In this document: in pieces, positions 6,655 to 15,679 of the stretch
Layout: every line of letters begins with the position of its first letter
Position numbering within the stretch: the first letter of the stretch is position 1
Source: CAYYWV01 sp964475385
GTDB lineage: Bacteria > Pseudomonadota > Alphaproteobacteria > JAAXGF01
Length of the DNA: 39,780 bases
Reading direction: 5' to 3'
NCBI GenBank assembly: GCA_964475385.1
Contig: CAYYWV010000009.1
Location: 1 to 39,780 of the forward strand
The notes under the pieces: model-generated
The model's database searches: none
The model's input: the letters and a program-made list of their open reading frames with translations, nothing else
What the model was told of the DNA's origin: nothing
Position numbers and translations under genes: made by a program

Positions 6655-7845
6655 ATGGCTGTTGACACCAAAGGCGGCGCGCCGATCAACCGGTCGTCGA
6701 TTTGGACGGACGAGCGCTTTCGTTCGATCCTGATCCAGGTCGTCGTGCTTGTCCTGGTGATTGCGGGCATCGCTTACATCACCAACAACACGATCATCAA
6801 TCTTCAGAAGCGAGGAATCGCCTCCGGGTTCGACTTCCTCAAGACCACGTCTGGGTTCGACATCGTGATGTCGTTGATCCCGTATTCGGCCACCTCCACC
6901 TACGGCCGGGCGTTCTGGGTCGGTCTTCTGAACACGCTTCTGGTCTCGGGACTCTCGATCGTTCTGTGCACGATTCTCGGTTTCATCATCGGCATTCTCC
7001 GGCTGTCGAACAACTGGCTCGTGGCCAGACTCGCCGAGGCCTATGTCGAGATCATTCGTAACATCCCTTTGCTTTTGCAGATTCTTTTCTGGTATTTCGT
7101 CATTCTCGCCTGGCTCCCGCGGGTCAATAAGAGCTGGTCGATCATGGACGCGGTGTTCGTCAACAACCGCGGCATCTATGTTCCCGATCCTACGGTCGAG
7201 CCGGCGTTCTGGTTCATTCCCGCCGCTTTCGTTCTGGGCCTTGCGCTGACGATCGGCATCGCGCGGTGGGCGAAGAAGCGCCAGGAGCGCACCGGCGAGC
7301 AGTTCCCCACCCTGTGGGTCGGGCTCGGCCTGATTATCGGCCTTCCGGCGCTCGCCATCCTGATCACGGGCTTTCCGGTCGAGTGGGATTACCCGGTTCG
7401 GAGAGGCTTCAACTACCGCGGCGGCAAGGTGCTTATCCCCGAGTTCACCGCGCTGCTGATCGCGCTCACGGTCTATCACGCGAACTACCTTGCCGAGATC
7501 GTGCGCGCCGGCATTCAGTCCGTGAGCAAAGGCCAGAAAGAGGCGGCGGCCGCGCTCGGGCTCAGGCCGGGCCAGGTGATGCGTCTTGTGGTGATCCCGC
7601 AGGCGATGCGCGTCATCATCCCGCCGCAGACCAGCATCTACCTCAACGTGGTCAAGAACTCGTCGCTCGCGGTCGCGATCGGTTATCCCGACCTCGTCGC
7701 CGTGTTCACGGGCACGACGCTCAACCAGACCGGCCAGGCGGTCGAATGCATCGCGATCACCATGCTGGTCTACCTCACGATCAGCCTTCTGATCTCGTTG
7801 TTCATGAACTGGTACAATAAGAAAACCGCCCTGGTGGAGCGCTAG
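6655..7845 (+). CDS. aapQ: General L-amino-acid ABC transporter permease AapQ
   Basis: First permease of the AapJQMP importer. The 396 residues have an N-terminal membrane anchor (about 26-44), further segments from residue 85 on, and a long middle region that is typical of AapQ/BztB and absent from short HisQ-type permeases. RNIPLLLQ and the C-terminal EAA loop (KEAAAALGLRPGQVMRLVVIPQ) place it in the polar amino acid permease family. It follows the intercistronic hairpin and ends two bases before aapM, consistent with co-translation. Confidence 0.94.
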   Translation: MAVDTKGGAPINRSSIWTDERFRSILIQVVVLVLVIAGIAYITNNTIINLQKRGIASGFDFLKTTSGFDIVMSLIPYSATSTYGRAFWVGLLNTLLVSGLSIVLCTILGFIIGILRLSNNWLVARLAEAYVEIIRNIPLLLQILFWYFVILAWLPRVNKSWSIMDAVFVNNRGIYVPDPTVEPAFWFIPAAFVLGLALTIGIARWAKKRQERTGEQFPTLWVGLGLIIGLPALAILITGFPVEWDYPVRRGFNYRGGKVLIPEFTALLIALTVYHANYLAEIVRAGIQSVSKGQKEAAAALGLRPGQVMRLVVIPQAMRVIIPPQTSIYLNVVKNSSLAVAIGYPDLVAVFTGTTLNQTGQAVECIAITMLVYLTISLLISLFMNWYNKKTALVER

Positions 7846-7847
7846 CG

Positions 7848-8945
7848 ATGAGCGATGCCGTTCATACCCCGGGGCCAGACCTTCCGCCGCCGATCACCAG
7901 CGTCGGCGTGATCGGTTGGATGCGGCAGAACCTGTTCTCGTCGCCGCTGAACGTCGCGCTTACGCTGTTAGCGCTTTACATCCTTTACCTGGCGATCCCG
8001 CCGGTTATCGAGTGGGCGTTCATCAACGGCACCTTCGAAGGCGAGACGCGCGCGGCCTGTAACAAGGTCGGCGCTTGCTGGGTGTTCGTGAAGGTCCGTT
8101 TCGGCCAGTTCATGTACGGCCTTTATCCGGCCGACGAGCGTTGGCGGGTCGACGTCGCCGGCATCCTTTTGGTCGTTGCGGGCGCGCCGCTTCTGTTCGA
8201 TTCGTTCCCCTGGAAGAAACCGCTCGCGATCTTCCTGCTCACCATCTATCCGGTTATCGCTTTCATCCTGTTCTACGGCGGCGTGTTCGGTCTGCCGGTG
8301 GTCGAGACGCGGCTGTGGGGCGGACTGTTCCTGACCCTGGTGATCGCGATCACTTCGATCGTGGCTTCGATGCCGATCGGAATCTTCCTGGCGCTCGGGC
8401 GGCGCTCGAAAATGCCGGTGGTGCGCCTTCTGTGCATCATTTTCATCGAGTTCGTGCGCGCCGTGCCGCTGATCACGATCCTGTTCATGTCGTCGGTGAT
8501 GCTGCCGCTGTTCCTGCCCGAAGGCGTGAGCTTCGACAAGCTCGCCCGGGCTTTGATCGCGATCGCCCTGTTTTCGGCCGCTTACATGGCCGAGACCGTG
8601 CGCGGCGGCCTGCAAGCGATTCCCAAAGGGCAGTACGAAGCCGCCGATTCGCTCGGGTTCAGCTATTGGAGAACCATGCGCCTGATCATTCTGCCGCAGG
8701 CGCTCAAGATCGTGATCCCCGGCATCGTGAGCTCGTTTATCGGCCTGTTCAAGGACACCACGCTGGTCCTGATCATCGGTCTGTTCGACCTTTTGAACAT
8801 TATCGCGACGTCGGCGCAGGATCCGCAGTGGATCGGCATGGCCGCGGAAGGGTACGCCTTTGCGGCCGTGATCTTCTGGGTCTTCTGCTTCGCCATGTCG
8901 CGCTACAGCATGCATATCGAGAAGAAGCTTAGTACAGGGCACTGA
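7848..8945 (+). CDS. aapM: General L-amino-acid ABC transporter permease AapM
   Basis: Second permease of the importer, pairing with AapQ. The 365-residue product has an N-terminal cytoplasmic stretch, a membrane segment at about 39-57, a periplasmic domain with a pair of cysteines (CNKVGACW), several more segments, and an EAA loop (YEAADSLGFSYWRTMRLIIL). FVRAVPLITILFM is the family pattern matching RNIPLLLQ of AapQ. It starts with ATG two bases after aapQ and is followed 12 bases later by aapP. Confidence 0.94.
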   Translation: MSDAVHTPGPDLPPPITSVGVIGWMRQNLFSSPLNVALTLLALYILYLAIPPVIEWAFINGTFEGETRAACNKVGACWVFVKVRFGQFMYGLYPADERWRVDVAGILLVVAGAPLLFDSFPWKKPLAIFLLTIYPVIAFILFYGGVFGLPVVETRLWGGLFLTLVIAITSIVASMPIGIFLALGRRSKMPVVRLLCIIFIEFVRAVPLITILFMSSVMLPLFLPEGVSFDKLARALIAIALFSAAYMAETVRGGLQAIPKGQYEAADSLGFSYWRTMRLIILPQALKIVIPGIVSSFIGLFKDTTLVLIIGLFDLLNIIATSAQDPQWIGMAAEGYAFAAVIFWVFCFAMSRYSMHIEKKLSTGH

Positions 8946-8957
8946 TCGGAGAGAACC

Positions 8958-9740
8958 GTGACCGAGGCCACCCCAACCCACGCCCCTCTTGAGGCGCCGT
9001 CCGAGGACGTGATGATCCAGATGATCGGCGTCCATAAGTGGTTCGGCCAGTTCCACGTCCTCAAGGACATCAACCTGACCGTTTATCGCCGCGAGCGCAT
9101 TGTGATCTGCGGTCCTTCGGGGTCGGGGAAGTCCACGCTCATCCGCTGCATCAACCGACTCGAGGAGCACCAGCGCGGCCAGATCATCGTCGACGGGACC
9201 GAGCTTACCGGCGACGTCAAGAACATCGAGCAGGTTCGCAGCGAAGTCGGCATGGTGTTCCAGCATTTCAACTTGTTTCCTCACTTGACGGTGCTTGAGA
9301 ACCTGACCCTTGCGCCGATCTGGGTTCGCAAGCAGCCGAAGGCCGAGGCCGAGGAAACGGCGATGAAATACCTCGAGCGGGTCAAGATCCCCGAGCAGGC
9401 GAACAAGTACCCGGGCCAGCTCTCGGGCGGTCAGCAGCAGCGCGTGGCGATCGCGCGCTCGCTATGCATGAACCCCAAGATCATGCTGTTCGACGAGCCG
9501 ACCTCGGCGCTCGATCCGGAGATGATCAAAGAGGTGCTCGACGTGATGATCGAGCTCGCCGAGACCGGTATGACCATGATCGTGGTGACCCATGAGATGG
9601 GCTTCGCCACTGCGGTCGCGCACCGCGTGATCTTCATGGACAGCGGCGAGATCGTCGAGCAGAACACGCCGCAAGAGTTCTTCAACAACCCGCGTTCGGA
9701 CCGGACCAAGCTGTTCCTCAGCCAGATCCTTCGCCATTAA
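8958..9740 (+). CDS. aapP: General L-amino-acid ABC transporter ATP-binding protein AapP
   Basis: ATPase of the importer. Walker A GPSGSGKS (52-59), signature LSGGQQQR (155-162), Walker B with FDEPTSALD (178-186) and H-loop VVTHEMGFA are intact. The 260 residues match the GlnQ/AapP family. The start is GTG at 8958 with GGAGAG upstream; an ATG at 9012 would remove an 18-residue N-terminal extension that AapP proteins usually have. The 3' end overlaps the convergent acetyltransferase gene by 23 bases. Confidence 0.95.
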   Translation: MTEATPTHAPLEAPSEDVMIQMIGVHKWFGQFHVLKDINLTVYRRERIVICGPSGSGKSTLIRCINRLEEHQRGQIIVDGTELTGDVKNIEQVRSEVGMVFQHFNLFPHLTVLENLTLAPIWVRKQPKAEAEETAMKYLERVKIPEQANKYPGQLSGGQQQRVAIARSLCMNPKIMLFDEPTSALDPEMIKEVLDVMIELAETGMTMIVVTHEMGFATAVAHRVIFMDSGEIVEQNTPQEFFNNPRSDRTKLFLSQILRH

Positions 9741-10314
9741 GGCGAGAGCGGCCGTCGATCGGGCTTACCGCCTCCATTGCCGGAACCTTTTCGACTTGCT
9801 GGCGATAAGGCGTGAAGCCTGCGCGCTGATAAAGCGTAAGCGCGCGGGGGTGGTCCAGGGTGCAGGTGTGGACCCAGACCCGTTCGGGGCGGTGAATCCA
9901 GGCCGCGCTTACGGCCCAGTCGAGAAAGTAGCCTCCGAGCCCGCGGCCGACGAACTCGGGCATCAGGCCGAAGTAGGCGAGCTCGATCTCGCCTTCGATC
10001 CGGCCGTCGAGCTCGGCGTAGCCCGCCGGCACGCCGGCGGCATAGAGCACATAGATCTCGACCCGTCCGTCGTGGATGATCCGGGCGAGCGCCTCGTCGT
10101 CGAGCAAGCGGCGTTCGGTCCAGTTCCAGGGGCCGCCCACCGTGTTGTAAAGGTAGCGATAAAACGAGAGCGTCGGCCGCTCGGCCCGCAGAATCGCGAG
10201 CTTGCCGATCGGCGCGGGCGTGGCCGGCTTGCGGGGCGGGGCGCGCATTTCGAGATAGGTCACCGTGGTCTCGATCATGCGCGGTCCCTTCTTCGAGGAC
10301 GTCTTTTGCGTCAT
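9718..10314 (-). CDS. GNAT family N-acetyltransferase
   Basis: Predicted acetyl-CoA-dependent acetyltransferase; substrate unknown. The 198 residues contain the GNAT fold: ELAYFGLMPEFVGRGLGGYFL is beta4 plus the acetyl-CoA motif A (here VGRGLGG), and ALTLYQRAGFTPYRQ is the C-terminal motif B. ATG at 10314 has GGAG nine bases upstream; a shorter start at 10278 (MIETT) is possible. It is the last gene of a minus-strand run starting at cysK, 28 bases after ypeA, and is 3'-overlapped by aapP. The charged tail after the motif is not informative. Confidence 0.85.
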   Translation of the reverse strand: MTQKTSSKKGPRMIETTVTYLEMRAPPRKPATPAPIGKLAILRAERPTLSFYRYLYNTVGGPWNWTERRLLDDEALARIIHDGRVEIYVLYAAGVPAGYAELDGRIEGEIELAYFGLMPEFVGRGLGGYFLDWAVSAAWIHRPERVWVHTCTLDHPRALTLYQRAGFTPYRQQVEKVPAMEAVSPIDGRSRLNGEGSG

Positions 10315-10342
10315 TTCGCTGTGCTCCCGTTCGGCGCTTTCG

Positions 10343-10789
10343 TCATCTCTCGCCGTCGTCGAGCCACCGCGCCATGACGATGCGCGGCGTCTCGTCGTAG
10401 CCGATCCGCGCGTAGAACCGCCGCACGCTGGCGTTCGTTTCGCGGATCATCAGGTTGACCTTTCTCACGCCCTGAGCGGCGAGCCAGGTTTCGGCCCGGG
10501 CGACGATCCGACGGCCGAGGCCGCGCCTGCGCCAGTCGGGCGCTGTCGCCACGTAATAGAGCCAACCCCGATGCCCGTCGCTTCCGGCCATGGCGGTTGC
10601 GACGATCTCCCCTTCCGCCTCGGCGACGAAGAGCTCGGCCGTCGGCGTCGCCCGGCACAGGGCGATGTCGGAGAGCGGATCGTTGTAGGGAACGGCGAGG
10701 CCCGCCCGTCGCCACAGCGCGGCGACCCGTTCCGCTTCGCCGTCGGCGATCGGACGGATCGCAACCCCGTCAACGGCGTCATCGTCCAT
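10343..10789 (-). CDS. ypeA: GNAT acetyltransferase, YpeA-like
   Basis: The 148-residue product matches the YpeA branch of GNAT enzymes: PYNDPLSDI near residue 35, LFVAEAEGEIVATAMAGSDG followed by HRGWLYYVATAP, then RRRGLGRRIVARAE as the acetyl-CoA loop and VRRFYARIGYDE at the end. Substrate not established for the family. The start chosen is the ATG at 10789, four bases after the sseA stop; the frame is open further upstream but only inside sseA. Co-transcription with sseA is likely. Confidence 0.88.
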   Translation of the reverse strand: MDDDAVDGVAIRPIADGEAERVAALWRRAGLAVPYNDPLSDIALCRATPTAELFVAEAEGEIVATAMAGSDGHRGWLYYVATAPDWRRRGLGRRIVARAETWLAAQGVRKVNLMIRETNASVRRFYARIGYDETPRIVMARWLDDGER

Positions 10790-10793
10790 CGGC

Positions 10794-11630
10794 TCAGGGC
10801 TCGATCGGCGTATCGTCACGACCGCCCCATTCGGTCCAGGAACCATCGTAAACCGCGGCGTCGCCATAGCCCGCGCAATGAAGCGCGAGAGCGAGGACCG
10901 CCGCGCTCACGCCCGAGCCGCAGGTGGCGACCACAGAGCGGCCGGGGGTGATGCCGGCCTCGTCGAATAAGGACACGAGCGTGTTGCGGTTGTGAAGCGT
11001 GCCCGTTTCGCTGTCGATCAGGCGATCGTAGGGGAGGTTCCGGCTTTTCGGGATGCGGCCGGAACGCAGCCCCGGTCGCGGCTCGGGCTCGGCGCCGGCG
11101 AAGCGTCCCGCCGAGCGCACGTCGACCACCAGCTCGCGGCCGCTTTCGATATTGGCGCGGACCTGGTCGAGCTCGCGGACGAGAAGGCTGTTGAACCGCG
11201 CCGTGAAATGGCGTTCGCGGGGCATCACCGGACGATCGTCGACCGGGCGGTCTTCGGCCCGCCACTTCGCGAGCCCGCCGTCGAGGACGGCGACGTCGTT
11301 GTGGCCGAAAACGCGGAACATCCACCACACGCGCGGCGCGGCCATCCAGCCGCCCTGGTCGTAGACCACGATCCGGTTGCCGTCGCCAAGCCCGAGGCGA
11401 CGAACCCGGCTCGCGAACTTCTCGGCGCTCGGCAGCATGTGGGGGAGGTTGCTCGCGGTGTCCGCGATCTCGTCGATGTCGAAGTAGACCGCGCCCGGAA
11501 TGTGGGCTGCGGCGTACTCGGCGCGGGCGTCGCGCCCCGAGCCCGGCATGAACCAAGTCGCGTCGACCACCCGAATATCGGGCGCCGCCAGATGGGCCGC
11601 GAGCCAACCGGTCGAAACCAGAGCGTTCAT
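10794..11630 (-). CDS. sseA: 3-mercaptopyruvate sulfurtransferase
   Basis: Two-domain rhodanese-fold enzyme that moves sulfur from 3-mercaptopyruvate, a cysteine breakdown product, to an acceptor such as cyanide or a thiol. The 278 residues have an inactive first rhodanese domain (up to about 130) and a second with the active loop CGSGVSA (C237), which is the 3-mercaptopyruvate type rather than the thiosulfate type. Family patterns include HIPGAVYFDIDEIAD and SGRIPKSRNLPY. ATG at 11630 chosen; an ATG at 11645 (MREN) also has a reasonable ribosome site. Lies between alaX and ypeA, in a cluster with cysteine synthase. Confidence 0.93.
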   Translation of the reverse strand: MNALVSTGWLAAHLAAPDIRVVDATWFMPGSGRDARAEYAAAHIPGAVYFDIDEIADTASNLPHMLPSAEKFASRVRRLGLGDGNRIVVYDQGGWMAAPRVWWMFRVFGHNDVAVLDGGLAKWRAEDRPVDDRPVMPRERHFTARFNSLLVRELDQVRANIESGRELVVDVRSAGRFAGAEPEPRPGLRSGRIPKSRNLPYDRLIDSETGTLHNRNTLVSLFDEAGITPGRSVVATCGSGVSAAVLALALHCAGYGDAAVYDGSWTEWGGRDDTPIEP

Positions 11631-11652
11631 TTCATTCTCGCGCATCACGGCC

Positions 11653-12375
11653 TCAGCCTTCGTCGAAAGCGACCACGACGCGGCGGTTGTGACGCCCTTT
11701 CTTCTCGATCTTGACCACCGAGACCGGGCCGATCTCGCCGGTGCGCGCGACATGGGTGCCGCCGCAGGCCTGAAGGTCGATCCCTTCGACCTCGAGAAGC
11801 CGCACCCGGCCGGCGCCGCGCGGCGGCTTGACGCTCATGGTTTTGACGAGCTCGGGCTGGGCGTCAAGCTCTTCATCGCTGATCCAGCGTGGGCGCACAG
11901 GGTGGTTCTCGGCGATCAGGCGGTTGAGCGCCGCCGTAATCTCGGCCTTGTCCAGGGTCGCCTCGGGCAGGTCGAAGTCGAGCCGCCCGCGGCCGTCGCC
12001 GATCTGGCCGCCGGTCACCGGGCCGTCGACGACGGCGCAGAGAAGATGAAGGCAGGTGTGCATCCGCATCAACCGATGCCGGCGCGGCCAATCGATCTCG
12101 GCGGTGACCGTCGCGCCCGGCGCGGGCAGGGCCGCGCCCTCGGCCGGGATGTGGAGAACGTCCGCGAGATGCTCGCCCTTCCGGGTGTCCACGATCTCGA
12201 CTTCGCCGTCGGCGAACCGCAGGACGCCGCGATCGCCCGGCTGGCCGCCGCCCGTAGGATAGAACACCGTGCGGTCGAGACGGATGCCTTCGGGCGTCGC
12301 CGAGACGACCGTCGCCTCGCAGGCGCGGGCGTAAGGGTCGTCTTGAAAAATCAGGTCGGTCTGAGGCGCGGTCAT
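11653..12375 (-). CDS. alaX: Alanyl-tRNA editing protein AlaX
   Basis: Free-standing editing domain that hydrolyses mischarged Ser- or Gly-tRNA(Ala). The 240-residue product resembles AlaRS editing domains: FYPTGGGQPGDRG near the N-terminus and the zinc motif HTCLHLL (HxxxH) with CGGTHVA near the C-terminus, which gives all four metal ligands. There is no aminoacylation domain, so it acts in trans. The ATG at 12375 overlaps the cysteine synthase stop (ATGA), so the two are translationally coupled. A long open frame upstream is the antiphase of cysK. Confidence 0.92.
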   Translation of the reverse strand: MTAPQTDLIFQDDPYARACEATVVSATPEGIRLDRTVFYPTGGGQPGDRGVLRFADGEVEIVDTRKGEHLADVLHIPAEGAALPAPGATVTAEIDWPRRHRLMRMHTCLHLLCAVVDGPVTGGQIGDGRGRLDFDLPEATLDKAEITAALNRLIAENHPVRPRWISDEELDAQPELVKTMSVKPPRGAGRVRLLEVEGIDLQACGGTHVARTGEIGPVSVVKIEKKGRHNRRVVVAFDEG

Positions 12376-13394
12376 GCGGACTCCTCGTTTTCGGTGGCGA
12401 GCCAGGGCGGAACGGGCAGGCCCTTTTCGCGCAGGAAGGCGGGGTTGTAGAGCTTGCTGCGATAGCGGTTGCCGTAGTCGCAAAGCACGGTGACGATCAC
12501 ATGTCCGGGGCCAAGGTCGCGGGCGGCGCGGATCGCGCCCGCGACGTTGATTCCGGTCGAGCCGCCGAGCACAAGCCCTTCGTCGCGCGCAAGCTCGAAA
12601 AGCACCTCGAGCGCCTCGGCGTCGGAGACGCGATACTGGGCGTCGACCGGGGCCCCTTCGAGGTTCTTGGTGATCCGACCCTGGCCGATTCCTTCGGTGA
12701 TCGAGTTGCCCTCGGCCTTGAGCTCGCCGTGGTCGTACCAGTTGTACATCGCCGAACCATAGGGGTCGGCGAGCACGATCTTGACCGAAGGTTTGCGCTC
12801 TTTCAGCGCAAGGCCCACGCCGGCGATCGTGCCGCCGGTGCCGATCGCCGAGACGAAGGCGTCGACGCGGCCTTCGGTCTGGGTCCAGATCTCGGGCCCC
12901 GTGCTTTCGTAATGGGCCTGCCGGTTGGCGACATTGTCGAACTGGTTGGCCCAGATCGCGCCGTTGGGCTCGCTCTCGTTGAGTTCCTCGGCGAGCCGGC
13001 GCGAGACGTGCTGGTAGTTCCCAGGGTTGCTGTAGGGCACCGCCGGCACGAGCCTGAGATCGGCCCCGTAAAGCCTGAGCGTGTCGAGCTTTTCGGCGCT
13101 CTGCGTCTCGGGCACTACGATCACGCAGCGATAGCCCCGGGCCGCGCCGACCAGGGTCAGGCCGATGCCGGTGTTCCCCGCCGTGCCCTCGACGATCACG
13201 CCGCCCGGGCGCAGCGCGCCGCGCGCTTCGGCGTCGCGCACGATCCAGAGCGCGGCCCGGTCCTTGACCGACTGGCCGGGGTTGAGAAACTCGCACTTGC
13301 CGAGAATCTCGCAGCCGGTAAGATCCGAGGCTCGTTTAAGCCGGACGAGCGGCGTGTTCCCGATCAGAGCGCAGAAGTCGTCGCGAACGTCCAT
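12372..13394 (-). CDS. cysK: Cysteine synthase A (O-acetylserine sulfhydrylase type)
   Basis: PLP enzyme that makes L-cysteine from O-acetylserine and sulfide. The 340 residues show the PLP lysine in SVKDRA (K44), the substrate loop EGTAGNTGIG (69-78) and a GTGGTIAG phosphate loop. The C-terminus (YNPAFLREKGLPVPPWL) is typical of an alphaproteobacterial CysK group slightly longer than E. coli CysK. ATG at 13394 has GAGG eight bases upstream; the longer open frame is non-homologous. First gene of the cysK-alaX-sseA-ypeA-GNAT run. Confidence 0.92.
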   Translation of the reverse strand: MDVRDDFCALIGNTPLVRLKRASDLTGCEILGKCEFLNPGQSVKDRAALWIVRDAEARGALRPGGVIVEGTAGNTGIGLTLVGAARGYRCVIVVPETQSAEKLDTLRLYGADLRLVPAVPYSNPGNYQHVSRRLAEELNESEPNGAIWANQFDNVANRQAHYESTGPEIWTQTEGRVDAFVSAIGTGGTIAGVGLALKERKPSVKIVLADPYGSAMYNWYDHGELKAEGNSITEGIGQGRITKNLEGAPVDAQYRVSDAEALEVLFELARDEGLVLGGSTGINVAGAIRAARDLGPGHVIVTVLCDYGNRYRSKLYNPAFLREKGLPVPPWLATENEESA

Positions 13395-13433
13395 GATGCC
13401 AGCCTCGAATGGGTGATGAAGGGCGGGGCGGCA

Positions 13434-13462
13434 AGAGTAGCGATGCGCTTGGCCCTGATCAA
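13434..13462 (-). promoter_or_regulatory. Candidate cysK promoter
   Basis: On the minus strand TTGATC (13462-13457) and TACTCT (13439-13434) are separated by 17 bases, and the start would leave a leader of about 33 bases before cysK. The -10 box is weak. It lies in the 161-base divergent spacer shared with the MscS gene. Confidence 0.35.
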
Positions 13463-13555
13463 GCATGCCTACCTTCCTAGGCGCGCAGAGCGGGTAGCGC
13501 CGCGGCATGCGACCAAAAAAAGGACCAGGGATAGCAACGAAGGATCCCACCGCAG

Positions 13556-14626
13556 ATGGATATCGCCTCAGTAGCGTTTTACGGCAACGACCTCATCACC
13601 TGGCTCGGGGCCGTGGTCGTCGCGATCGCCGTTATGCTCGCTGCTTACGTCGGCCGCCGCCTCATCGCGCGCCGGATCGCAGCGCTGGTCGGCAAGACGG
13701 CGACGCGACTCGACGATCAGCTCCTGGAGCTCATCAATCGCACCAACCCGCTGTTCTTCCTCATTCTTGGGATCTACGCCGGCGCGATCTTCCTGACCCT
13801 GCCCGAGTCCGTGCGCAACTTGGTCGATGCGACCATGGTGATCGCTCTTCTCGCCCAGGCGGCGATCTGGGGATCGCATCTTGCTTCGACCTGGATCATG
13901 CGGCTGGCCGAGCGCCGCAAGACCGAAGATGCGGCCGGCGCGACCGCGCTCGGCGTGATGGCGACGCCGCTCAAGTTCGCGATCTGGACGCTCGCGGGAT
14001 TGATGGCGCTTGACACCATCGGGATCGACGTGACCGCGCTGATCGCGGGTCTCGGCATCGGCGGCATGGCGGTTGCGCTCGCGACCCAGAACATTCTCGG
14101 CGACCTGTTCGCTTCGCTCTCGATCGTGCTCGACAAGCCTTTCGTGGTCGGCGACTTCATCGTCGTCGACGACCAGCTCGGCACGGTCGAGCGGATCGGC
14201 CTCAAGACGACGCGGGTGCGCGCGCTCTCGGGCGAGACGGTCGTGTTCTCGAACAACGATCTTCTCCAAAGCCGGGTTCGCAACTACAAGCAGATGGCCG
14301 AGCGCCGCGCCGTCTTCGCCTTCGGCGTCGTCTATCAGACCGCGCCCGATGTGGTCGAGGCGATCCCTGGTATGGTGCGCGAGATCATCGAAGCGACGCC
14401 GAATACCCGATTCGACCGCGGGCACTTCAAGGCCTTCGGCCCGTCGTCGCTCGACTTCGAGTTCGTCTATTACATGACCGTGCCCGATTACGCGCGCTAC
14501 ATGGATGCGCAGCAGGCGATCAACCTTGCAATCATGCGCCGCTTTGAGAAGGAGGGGATCGAGTTCGCCTACCCGACCCAGACCATTTTCGTCGAGAAGC
14601 TGGGCGAGACGCCTGCGCAGGCTTGA
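13556..14626 (+). CDS. MscS-family mechanosensitive channel
   Basis: Inner-membrane channel that opens on membrane tension to release solutes on hypo-osmotic shock. The 356 residues have about four N-terminal membrane segments (roughly 10-30, 66-86, 92-112, 135-150), then the pore helix region with the glycine/alanine pattern GLGIGGMAVALATQNILGDL (about 164-183) and DKPFVVGDFI, the MscS signature. A cytoplasmic beta and alpha/beta domain follows. Larger than E. coli MscS (286) because of extra membrane segments. Single gene, divergent from cysK. Confidence 0.92.
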   Translation: MDIASVAFYGNDLITWLGAVVVAIAVMLAAYVGRRLIARRIAALVGKTATRLDDQLLELINRTNPLFFLILGIYAGAIFLTLPESVRNLVDATMVIALLAQAAIWGSHLASTWIMRLAERRKTEDAAGATALGVMATPLKFAIWTLAGLMALDTIGIDVTALIAGLGIGGMAVALATQNILGDLFASLSIVLDKPFVVGDFIVVDDQLGTVERIGLKTTRVRALSGETVVFSNNDLLQSRVRNYKQMAERRAVFAFGVVYQTAPDVVEAIPGMVREIIEATPNTRFDRGHFKAFGPSSLDFEFVYYMTVPDYARYMDAQQAINLAIMRRFEKEGIEFAYPTQTIFVEKLGETPAQA

Positions 14627-14665
14627 GACGGCGCCAATCGGTTCCCGGCGCCGGCCATCGGACGA

Positions 14666-15679
14666 TCATCCCCGCTCGTTTGCGTCCTCGCCGGCAAGCA
14701 CTGCGGTGAAAAGCGCCGGATCGACATTGCCGCCCGAGGCGACGACCGCAACCGTGCGGCCTTCGAGCGGGAATTTCCCGCTGGTTACGGCGGCGAGCGC
14801 GACAGCGCCGCCCGGCTCGATGACGAGCTTGAAGTGGCGGAAAGCAAGCCGCATAGCCCGGGCGACGTCGGCGTCGGTAACCGAAAGACCACCCGCCAGC
14901 AGGCGGCGGTTGATTGCGAAGGTCAGCGCTCCGGGCGTCGGCGCGCGCAGGGCGTCGCAGAAGCTTCGCGCCCCTGGCCGGACCTTCTCGCGCTTCCCGC
15001 TCGCAAGCGACCGCGCAGTGTCGTCGAAGCCTTCGGGTTCGACCGCGTAAACCTGCGCGCCAGGGACGCTTTCGGCGAGCGCGGTGGCGATCCCGGCCAC
15101 GAGCCCACCGCCGCCGCAAGGGGCCAGAACGACATCGAGCCGAACTCCCATCGCGGCCGCCTGTCCGGCAAGCTCGAGCCCGACGGTGCCTTGGCCTGCG
15201 ATCGTGTGGGGGTGGTCATAGGGCGGGACGATGGTCGCGCCGCGCTCCTCGGCGATCCGTCCGGCCACCGCCTCGCGGCTTTCTCCTTCGGGGTCGTAAA
15301 GCCGGACCTCGGCGCCCCAGGCGCGCGTGTGGTCGATTTTCACCGCGGGCGCATCCGTCGGCATCACGATCAGCGCCGGCGCGCCGAGACAGCGGGCGGC
15401 CGCGGCCACGCCCTGGGCGTGGTTTCCGGACGAATACGCCACCACGCCTCGGCGTCGAATCTCTTCGGGAAGCTGGGCGATGTTGTTGTAAGCGCCGCGG
15501 AACTTGAACGATCCCGTACGCTGCAAAGACTCGGCCTTGACGAGAAGCCGCCCACCGAGTCGTTCGTTAAGGAGCGGTGATTCAAGAAGAGGGGTCGCCG
15601 CCGCTTGGCCGCGCAGAAGGGCGGCCGCCGCGGTGACATCGACAAAGGCGGGAGGCTCAAAGTCTTGCGAAAAATTCAT
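14666..15679 (-). CDS. PLP-dependent threonine/serine dehydratase-like enzyme
   Basis: Fold-type II PLP enzyme of about 337 residues without a C-terminal ACT regulatory domain. It has the PLP lysine in GSFKFRGAYNN (K59), SSGNHAQG (83-90) and a phosphate loop PCGGGGLVAG. This set covers catabolic threonine dehydratase, serine racemase and hydroxyaspartate ammonia-lyase, which cannot be told apart here. ATG at 15679 is preferred (GGAAG seven bases before); ATG at 15706 lacks a site. The gene overlaps the end of the hydrolase gene by 23 bases. Confidence 0.88.
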   Translation of the reverse strand: MNFSQDFEPPAFVDVTAAAALLRGQAAATPLLESPLLNERLGGRLLVKAESLQRTGSFKFRGAYNNIAQLPEEIRRRGVVAYSSGNHAQGVAAAARCLGAPALIVMPTDAPAVKIDHTRAWGAEVRLYDPEGESREAVAGRIAEERGATIVPPYDHPHTIAGQGTVGLELAGQAAAMGVRLDVVLAPCGGGGLVAGIATALAESVPGAQVYAVEPEGFDDTARSLASGKREKVRPGARSFCDALRAPTPGALTFAINRRLLAGGLSVTDADVARAMRLAFRHFKLVIEPGGAVALAAVTSGKFPLEGRTVAVVASGGNVDPALFTAVLAGEDANERG

